NCBI GenBank assembly: GCA_001803235.1
Contig: MHBL01000151.1
Location: 1-37,192, forward strand
Direction: 5' to 3'
Length of the DNA: 37,192 nt
Source of the DNA: Lentisphaerae bacterium RIFOXYA12_64_32
GTDB lineage: Bacteria; Verrucomicrobiota; Lentisphaeria; Oligosphaerales; YB12-FULL-65-16
Part shown: piece by piece, positions 31,827 to 37,192 of the stretch
Numbering within the stretch: the stretch's first letter is position 1
How the letters are laid out: every line of letters begins with the position of its first letter
Notes under the pieces: generated by a model
Seen by the model: the letters and a program-made list of their open reading frames with translations, nothing else
What the model was told of the DNA's origin: nothing
The model's database searches: none
Translations under genes and position numbers: made by a program

Positions 31827-33242
31827 TCAGCCCGAAACCGGGGTAGTACCTTCCCCCAATCGCACCGGCGTCAGGCCGGGGATATACCGGCAGGCTTCCG
31901 CGAGTGCGTCGCCAAAGTGGCCGTAGGCCATGGCCACGTGGTGGATGAACGGGCCCTGGATCAGAGTCCGCTCCCACGCCGGCCAGTTGTTCACTTCCAT
32001 CCAAACATAGTTGTTCAAAGTGTCCGGACCGTCGATGCCGCGACCCTCGCCGACCGCCAGCATGTAGTCGCCGCGGTCGCCGTCGAAGCGTGCGGTCGTG
32101 ATCGGGCCCTGCTTCATGCGGAAGTGCGGCATGCCCGACAGCGGACTGGGCAGGATCCAGTGCTGCCCGACACGCGGCTTCACGCCGGGGTCGCACATGC
32201 TCAGGGGCGCGCCCCCGTGCCACAGCAGGATGCCGTTGTCGTTGGTCGGGTGGCGGATGGTCACATCGGCCAGGTATGCCGGCTCAGTGCCCAGGCTGGC
32301 GCGCTGCACCAGGACATTGCTGATGGCACCGTGGATGTCCGATTCGTACCCCACGGCCAGCTTGTCGCAGACAAAACATTCGGCGAAGAAGCAGTAGGCG
32401 CCGACTTCGTTGACCAGCGACATGAAGTCTTGGACCGCGAGCCCCTCCAGGCCGTGCTCGTCGGCCATGGCCAGCATCTGGTCGCGCGCCGCCAGGCTGA
32501 CGATCAGCGCGGCGGGATCGTCGAAGCCCTCGACCGTCATTCGCTGGCGCAGGCGGGCGACCTCCTTCCGGTAACCTGCCTGACCGCGCCGCGCCCGGTC
32601 CTTGGTCGCGCGGATGAATTCCACCATGTCGAGCGGCAGGACTTCCACCTTGAACCGCTCCAGCAGTTCGCTCTCGTTGATGATGGTGGTCCAGAAGAAG
32701 TCGATGCGCTGGCCGATGTGGCCGATGCGGACCCCGCTCCGGAACGCGTTGGCAACGTGGGCGGCGCGCAAGAAGCGGTCGACGCCGGTCGCCAGCGCCG
32801 GATCGTCAATGCGACAGTTCTCGATGTAGGTGAACGGCACGCCGAGTTTGTGCAGGACCTTGCTGGACGCGAACAGACCGCAGAGGCTGTCACGGAGCCG
32901 GCTGCCGTCCGGGAGCGGCGCCTCGTCGCGCGGCCCCCACAGCAGCGTGGGCAGCCCGAGCTTGTGCGCGATCATACCAACCGCGCCTTCGGTGCCAAAG
33001 TTGCAGTGCGGCAGGAACAGGCACTCGACGCCGGCGGCGCGGAAGTGCGCGACGACCGTGTCGACATGGCTCTGGTCCTTAACCAGGCCGTCTTCGAGAA
33101 CGCCCTCCAGATCGACGAACGGCATCTTCCACTGGCGCAGCAGTTTCTGCAGCCGCTTCTTCTGGCGTATCGCATCCTCGTTGCTGAACACAAACTTGCC
33201 GATCGGGCAGAGCCCGAGCAGCGGCTTGCGGGGCTTGTTCAT
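31827..33242 (-). CDS. L-fucose/L-arabinose isomerase-family protein
   Basis: The 471-residue protein has the layout of the FucI/AraA-like ketol isomerase superfamily: an N-terminal Rossmann-like part (LLGLCPIGKF, ECLFLPHCNFGTEGAVG, LPTLLWGPRDEAPL), a middle with CFVCDKLAVGYESDIHGAIS, and a C-terminal barrel with GPITTARFDGDRGDY and QGPFIHHVAMAYGHFGDALA. Family members interconvert aldoses and ketoses using a divalent metal. The substrate cannot be read from sequence, and some relatives have other roles. AGAGGTG precedes the ATG at 33242. It lies downstream of the aminotransferase and DeoR genes on the same strand, suggesting a shared sugar or amino-sugar pathway. Confidence 0.82.
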   Translation of the reverse strand: MNKPRKPLLGLCPIGKFVFSNEDAIRQKKRLQKLLRQWKMPFVDLEGVLEDGLVKDQSHVDTVVAHFRAAGVECLFLPHCNFGTEGAVGMIAHKLGLPTLLWGPRDEAPLPDGSRLRDSLCGLFASSKVLHKLGVPFTYIENCRIDDPALATGVDRFLRAAHVANAFRSGVRIGHIGQRIDFFWTTIINESELLERFKVEVLPLDMVEFIRATKDRARRGQAGYRKEVARLRQRMTVEGFDDPAALIVSLAARDQMLAMADEHGLEGLAVQDFMSLVNEVGAYCFFAECFVCDKLAVGYESDIHGAISNVLVQRASLGTEPAYLADVTIRHPTNDNGILLWHGGAPLSMCDPGVKPRVGQHWILPSPLSGMPHFRMKQGPITTARFDGDRGDYMLAVGEGRGIDGPDTLNNYVWMEVNNWPAWERTLIQGPFIHHVAMAYGHFGDALAEACRYIPGLTPVRLGEGTTPVSG

Positions 33243-33290
33243 GCATCACCTCTTGTGCGTTTCGTGGCCGTGTGGCGTGGCGTGTGATTT

Positions 33291-33412
33291 GTGTCGGGTG
33301 TCGGGTGTCGAGGGGGAGGTCATCGCCTCGCAACGCTGACTCAGTGACTCAGTGATTCAGTGACGCAATGCCCCAGTGACCCCTGAAACCCGAAACCTGA
33401 ACACTGAAACCT
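33291..33412. repeat. Arrays of 7-bp and 8-bp units between isomerase and aminotransferase genes
   Basis: GTGTCGG heptamers (33291-33311), TGACTCAG octamers (33337-33380) and CTGAAAC/CCGAAAC heptamers (33382-33412) follow each other. The gap has no gene. Confidence 0.85.
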
Positions 33413-33430
33413 CCCGCCCTCATCCCTTCT

Positions 33431-34798
33431 TCAGTACCCCAGTTTCGCCTGCGTCTCGCCGATCGCTTCCTCGATGATGTCCATGCCCTTGTGCGCGGTG
33501 TCGAGGTCCATGACGATCGGCGGGCTCATGCGCAGGATGTGCCCGGCGGGGATCCATGCCAGACCCTTGCGGAACGCACTCTGATACACCAACTTGCCGG
33601 CTTCGTCAAACGGCGCCTTGGTGGTCTTGTCTTTGACCAGCTCGACCCCCATCAGGCAACCTTTGCAGCGCACGTCCCCGACGATTTTGAACTTCTGTTT
33701 CCAGGCGCCCATGCGTTTCGTGAACAACTCGCCCAGGTCAAGCGCGTGCTGCAGCAGGCCCTCTTCCTCAATGACCTCGATCGAGGCAAGTGCGGCGGCG
33801 CAGGCCATGGGGTTGCCGCCGTAGCTGCTGGAGGCGGAGATGGCCTCGAACGTCTCCTTGTACGGCTCGCGGACGCAGACCGCCGTGACCGGGAAACCGT
33901 TACCGAACCCCTTGCCAAGCGTCACGACGTCCGGCAGCACGTTCCAGTGCTCCATGCACAGCCACTTGCCGGTGCGGCCCATGCTGGTCAGCACTTCATC
34001 GGCCATGAGCAGGATCTTGTGCTTATCGCAGAGCTGGCGCAGCTTCGGGAAGAAATCGTCCGGCGGAATCACCGACCCGCCCCAGCCCTGGATCGGTTCC
34101 AGCACGAACGCTGCGACCTGCCCGGCGGTGCCGCGGTCCAGGTACTCCTCATAGAACTTGATGTACTGATCCGTGTCGATCGTGCCGTCCGCCTTGGTCC
34201 AGTGCGGGTGGTACGGGTCGGGCCGCGGGACCATGTGCGAGCCGGGTGCGCGCGTCGGCCCGTAGACCGAGGAACGCATCTGAGCCAGGGACACCGCTCC
34301 GCCGGTCTTGCCGTGGAAATCGTAGAAGCAGGAGATGAACTCGTGCTGCTTCGTGGCCGCGCGGCAGACCCGCAGCCCAGCCTCCACCGCCGTGGTCCCG
34401 GAGTCGTAGAGCTGGTAACCCTTCAGGTCGCCGGGCAGAACGGCCGCCATCTTCTCCATCAGGCGCGTCTTGATGTCGGTCGTGAAGTCGTGGCAGTTCA
34501 TCAGTTGGCCGGCGTACTTCTGCACTGCCTGCGTGATCTTCGGGTGACAGTGCCCGAGCGTGGTGACGTAAATACCGGACGAGAAGTCGATGTACTGGTT
34601 CCCATCCACGTCGGTCAGCGTGCAGCCGCTGCCGGACTCAAACGCGACCGGAAACAGCTTGACCTGGCCGCTCAAGCCCTTGAAGTACTTCGTACACCGC
34701 GCGTGCAACGCCTGCGACTTCGGGCCCGGCGGCGGCACCACCATCTTCGGCCATTGCTTGAGGTCCAGCTTGTAGGGGGTCGGATCGTACTTGGACAT
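33431..34798 (-). CDS. Class III PLP-dependent aminotransferase
   Basis: The 455-residue protein is a fold-type I, class III (omega) aminotransferase: SGIYVTTLGHCHPKI near the N-terminus, YDSGTTAVEAGLRV for phosphate binding, YDFHGKTGGA, ILMADEVLTSMGRTG with the PLP-pyridine Asp, and the Schiff-base Lys in VTLGKGFGNGFPV. Relatives include 4-aminobutyrate, ornithine and similar transaminases, so the amino donor and acceptor are not determined. The start has AAGGAA upstream. It lies between the DeoR regulator and the isomerase-family gene, with repeat-filled gaps of about 190-210 bp, so each may have its own transcript. Confidence 0.9.
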   Translation of the reverse strand: MSKYDPTPYKLDLKQWPKMVVPPPGPKSQALHARCTKYFKGLSGQVKLFPVAFESGSGCTLTDVDGNQYIDFSSGIYVTTLGHCHPKITQAVQKYAGQLMNCHDFTTDIKTRLMEKMAAVLPGDLKGYQLYDSGTTAVEAGLRVCRAATKQHEFISCFYDFHGKTGGAVSLAQMRSSVYGPTRAPGSHMVPRPDPYHPHWTKADGTIDTDQYIKFYEEYLDRGTAGQVAAFVLEPIQGWGGSVIPPDDFFPKLRQLCDKHKILLMADEVLTSMGRTGKWLCMEHWNVLPDVVTLGKGFGNGFPVTAVCVREPYKETFEAISASSSYGGNPMACAAALASIEVIEEEGLLQHALDLGELFTKRMGAWKQKFKIVGDVRCKGCLMGVELVKDKTTKAPFDEAGKLVYQSAFRKGLAWIPAGHILRMSPPIVMDLDTAHKGMDIIEEAIGETQAKLGY

Positions 34799-34821
34799 GG
34801 TGGGGTTCCTTATTGGTCTGA

Positions 34822-35007
34822 GGTTTCAGTGTTCAGGTTTCGGGTGTCAGGGAAGACAGAAGACCACGCCTCGGCGTCGAGCGCGGATCACCTGGAGCGC
34901 CCGCGTCCTCGTGGGCTCCGGCGTCGGGCGTCGAGGCAAATGCGAACTCCGCACCTCCCTCCGGCCTGAAACCCGAACCCCGAAACCTAAAACCTAACTT
35001 GCGCAAC
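34822..35007. repeat. GGTTTCA-type heptamer arrays around a GC palindrome
   Basis: GGTTTCA, GTGTTCA, GGTTTCG units (34822-34852), a single REP-like unit (34893-34919), then the inverted CTGAAAC, CCGAACC, CCGAAAC, CTAAAAC, CTAACTT units (34967-35000) up to the DeoR stop codon. Confidence 0.83.
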
Positions 35008-35823
35008 CTAACTCTCCTTGGCTGGCGGGACCTCCACCAGCTCCGTGGGTTGCTTTGCCAGCCTGGTGCGGATGCCGGCGTCGATCGCCCCACTGGTGAT
35101 CAGCAGGTGCACCGGGGCGAACGCCGCGTAACGGGCAAACGCACGACGACCGAGTTTGCTGGCGTCCGCCAGCACAACCACCGTCGAGGCTGCCTTGATC
35201 ATCAACTCTTCGACGCGCGCCACGCCCAGGTCGGTCGTGAAAAAACCCAACTCCGGGTCGATCGCGTCGGCGCCGAGAAATGCGAAGTCCGCATGCAGGT
35301 CGGTGAGCAACCGCTCCGTGATCGGACCGATCAGCTCAAACCCGCCGCGCCGCGCTTGACCACCCAAGAGAATGACATTGACACCCAGCGAATTGCGGAG
35401 TTCGTACGCGACAATCATCGAGTTGGTGACGATCTGGATGTCCACGCGGGAGACCAGCTCACGGGCCAGAAGCTGAGTCGTCGTGCCCGTATCAAGAATG
35501 ATCGTCTGCCCCGGCTGAACCATAGACGCGGCGTGGGCGGCGATCGCAGACTTCTCCCGCCGATTCTGCTCGCTGCGCTCGGCATACCCGAACTCCAGAC
35601 GAACACGGTCGTTGCGAATCGCACCGCCGCGCACGCGGATGACGACGCCCTCCTCGGCCATGACCTCCAAATCGCGCCGGATCGTGATCGGCTGAACGCC
35701 GGCCTCTGCCGCGAGGTCCTCGATGCGCACCTTCCCGTGCTGTTCGAGCAGCCCACGGATCCACCGGCGCCGCTCCTCCGGCATCACCTCTGCCTGCCCG
35801 CTGGATGCCGCATGTTCTTTCAT
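35008..35823 (-). CDS. DeoR/GlpR-family transcriptional regulator
   Basis: The product is 271 residues from the ATG at 35823: an N-terminal helix-turn-helix (RIEDLAAEAGVQPITIRRDL with RVRGGAI) and a C-terminal sugar-phosphate-sensing domain (ILDTGTTTQLLAREL, IVTNSMIVAYELR, ILLGGQARRGGFELIGP, DFAFLGADAID, VVVLADASKLGRRAF). Such proteins repress sugar catabolic genes and respond to phosphorylated sugars. By position it probably controls the aminotransferase and isomerase-family genes. A shorter start at 35784 is possible. The stop TAG is the first unit of a TAGGTTT-type heptamer array. Confidence 0.9.
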   Translation of the reverse strand: MKEHAASSGQAEVMPEERRRWIRGLLEQHGKVRIEDLAAEAGVQPITIRRDLEVMAEEGVVIRVRGGAIRNDRVRLEFGYAERSEQNRREKSAIAAHAASMVQPGQTIILDTGTTTQLLARELVSRVDIQIVTNSMIVAYELRNSLGVNVILLGGQARRGGFELIGPITERLLTDLHADFAFLGADAIDPELGFFTTDLGVARVEELMIKAASTVVVLADASKLGRRAFARYAAFAPVHLLITSGAIDAGIRTRLAKQPTELVEVPPAKES

Positions 35824-35830
35824 GATCACT

Positions 35831-35859
35831 ACTATCATATATGAACACGCAGAAGTCAA
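35831..35859 (-). promoter_or_regulatory. Candidate promoter of the DeoR-type gene with palindrome
   Basis: On the minus strand TTGACT (35859-35854), a 17-bp spacer and GATAGT (35836-35831) give a -35/-10 pair. The palindrome TCATATATGA (35835-35844) overlaps the -10 side and could be an operator. Transcription would begin about at the 35823 ATG, so either the message is leaderless or the 35784 start is used. Confidence 0.45.
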
Positions 35860-36397
35860 GAGGGATCATCGGGAAAATCGACTTGTGCGGGCAAATCCTG
35901 AGAGAGAAGGAGCCCCGCCATGGGCGCCAGGATGCGCCTGTTCGTAGTGGGCTCGCAGTGCGCGGAACGAAGTGGAGCGCCAAGAGCCCATCTGGCGTGT
36001 CACGGCGAAGTTTCTGAACGAAGCCGGGCGCGTTGCGGCGGCACGGCGTGGGGATGGTGTCTTGCCCGGCGGACGGCCGCCGGGGACTACGACACCACTA
36101 CGAACGGCACCATGGCTGGATTTACCCGCACAGGTCCAAGAAGAAGGGCCGATCCGTGGAGTGAACGGAGCGGGACCGGGTAGGTCGCGGTGCCAGCCCA
36201 GACCGGACCGCCTGGCAGGCAGTACTGCGGGAAGGTGACGGGTTCTGGTCCGCGCCTATTTCTCAGGTCGAAAACAAGCGCGGGGGGCGACGGGTGGGCC
36301 GAACGCATTGCCTTGCCGGCCCGATTCCGCGGTTTAGAGTAAGCAGCTCGTACGGCTTAAAGCAACCAGGGCCACCATCATTCTGCCAGGGGGACCT
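35860..36397. other. Gap without a confident gene
   Basis: A frame at 35920-36183 on the plus strand has AAGGAG seven bases before its ATG, but the product is Arg/Gly-rich with no recognisable fold and seems a chance opening. No heptamer array is present in this gap. AGGGGGACC at 36389-36397 is the ribosome-binding site of the next gene. Confidence 0.5.
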
Positions 36398-37138
36398 ATG
36401 CTTGAACGTTTTCGCCAACGAATCCAGGAAAAGGCCGCGCAACCCAACACTGCCTCGGTGGTCATCGTAGCGATCGGGGACAGCGTTACCATGGGCGCGA
36501 TGGAACTGGGCCGGTTCGATTTCGATGGCGTCTACCACCAGCGGTTGAAGCGGTTACTGGAGCAGCGGTACCCGGCCACGGCGTTCAGCGTGATCAACTC
36601 CGGTGTGAACGGCGACTCAGCCGCCGGCGGGTTGGCACGCATCGACCGGGACGTCATCCGGTATCAGCCGGACCTGGTCCTGATCGCGTTCGGGCTGAAC
36701 GACAGCGGCGGCGGCCTGGCCGGCGCGGTGCGGTTCCGCGAAACGCTGTCGGAGATCATCCGGCGCGTGCGTCAGGGCACACCGGCCGACATCATTGTCC
36801 TGACCCCAAGCTTCATGAACACGCGCGACAGTGCGAAGGTCGCGCCCGAGCACCGGCAGCACGTTGAGGATTTCATCCGGCGCCAGACGACCGGGGTGTT
36901 GGCCGCGTACGCCGAGGCCATTCGCGAGACGGCACGGCAAGCGGGACTGCCATTGGCGGACGTCTACGCGGCTTGGGAGCAGCTTGCCGCCCGCGGCGTC
37001 GACACCACTGCGCTGCTGGCAAACGGACTCAACCACCCGACCCGGGAAGCGCACCGAATCCAGGCCGAACTGATTCTGCAGCTCATCGACCCGGCATTCA
37101 AACCATCGGCGCTGACGGACCTGGCGAAGAGAGGCTAG
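36398..37138 (+). CDS. SGNH/GDSL-type hydrolase (esterase or acetyl-esterase)
   Basis: The product is 246 residues with the SGNH blocks in order: block I IAIGDSVT-like VAIGDSVTMG (Ser29), block II INSGVNGDS (Gly69), block III FGLND (Asn101), block V NGLNHPTREAH (His213). The family hydrolyses esters, often removing acetyl groups from carbohydrates. The usual Asp three or four residues before the catalytic His is Asn here (N209), which some active members tolerate. There is no signal peptide, so it appears cytoplasmic. Its substrate is unknown, though carbohydrate esters fit the neighbouring sugar genes. The last 54 bases of the window hold nothing recognisable. Confidence 0.88.
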   Translation: MLERFRQRIQEKAAQPNTASVVIVAIGDSVTMGAMELGRFDFDGVYHQRLKRLLEQRYPATAFSVINSGVNGDSAAGGLARIDRDVIRYQPDLVLIAFGLNDSGGGLAGAVRFRETLSEIIRRVRQGTPADIIVLTPSFMNTRDSAKVAPEHRQHVEDFIRRQTTGVLAAYAEAIRETARQAGLPLADVYAAWEQLAARGVDTTALLANGLNHPTREAHRIQAELILQLIDPAFKPSALTDLAKRG

Positions 37139-37192
37139 TGCTCGGTCGCCAGAAGTCACCCCGCAATTGCGCGCAATGGTCCGCACCTTCCC

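Noticed and set aside
35920..36183. Small plus-strand gene of 87 codons
   Set aside because: It has a good ribosome-binding site, but the Arg/Gly-rich product has no recognisable fold and the stretch looks like non-coding DNA. It is kept only as a remark in the gap entry.

Overview
This window reads as chromosomal DNA from a GC-rich Gram-negative bacterium: it has periplasmic sensor domains, signal peptides and no eukaryotic features. The dense palindromic intergenic repeats, a DeoR/sugar-isomerase/aminotransferase block and an SGNH esterase would fit the Planctomycetota-Verrucomicrobiota-Lentisphaerota/Kiritimatiellota neighbourhood. That placement is an impression, with no rRNA or marker gene to support it. 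The left edge cuts through an IS4-family element whose complete copy lies at 25061-26345, so the edge is probably an assembly break at a repeat.

Layout. 346-31057 is a signal-transduction island of eleven two-component proteins, all on the minus strand: hybrid kinase (346-2211), two-SBP kinase (3646-6579), MASE/Cache/PAS/GAF kinase (7825-11433), REC-GAF kinase (11613-13769), a compact block REC-PAS / response regulator / kinase / Cache-PAS sensor (14527-19437), stand-alone receiver (19924-20316), NarL-type regulator (23603-24256), REC-4xPAS-HisKA_3 kinase (26681-29407) and a degenerate PAS kinase (29729-31057). A kinase remnant (13977-14333) lies among them. On the opposite strand are an MNT-HEPN pair with a frameshifted HEPN (2752-3492), a VapBC pair (7089-7678) and an AAA ATPase/nuclease-fold protein (21795-23396). 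A four-helix-bundle gene and the IS4 element separate the HisKA_3 kinase from its likely NarL partner. The right end (31827-37138) is metabolic: a fucose-isomerase-family protein, a class III aminotransferase, a DeoR regulator and a divergent SGNH hydrolase.

What stands out is the non-coding DNA. Nearly every gap is filled with short tandem repeats of 7 bp (some 8 bp) in several unrelated unit sequences, chiefly TGATCAG and its variants. These arrays start at gene ends and supply the stop codons of ten genes. Several form inverted arms around a conserved core. The same repeat mixtures sit in frame inside the ATPase domain of three histidine kinases, always in the same loop. Four MITE-like elements with terminal inverted repeats and 9-11 bp target duplications are readable directly, two of them nested side by side. 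Two kinase genes have suffered clean internal deletions. The region appears to have been shaped by repeat expansion, mobile-element insertion and repeated copying of kinase modules.
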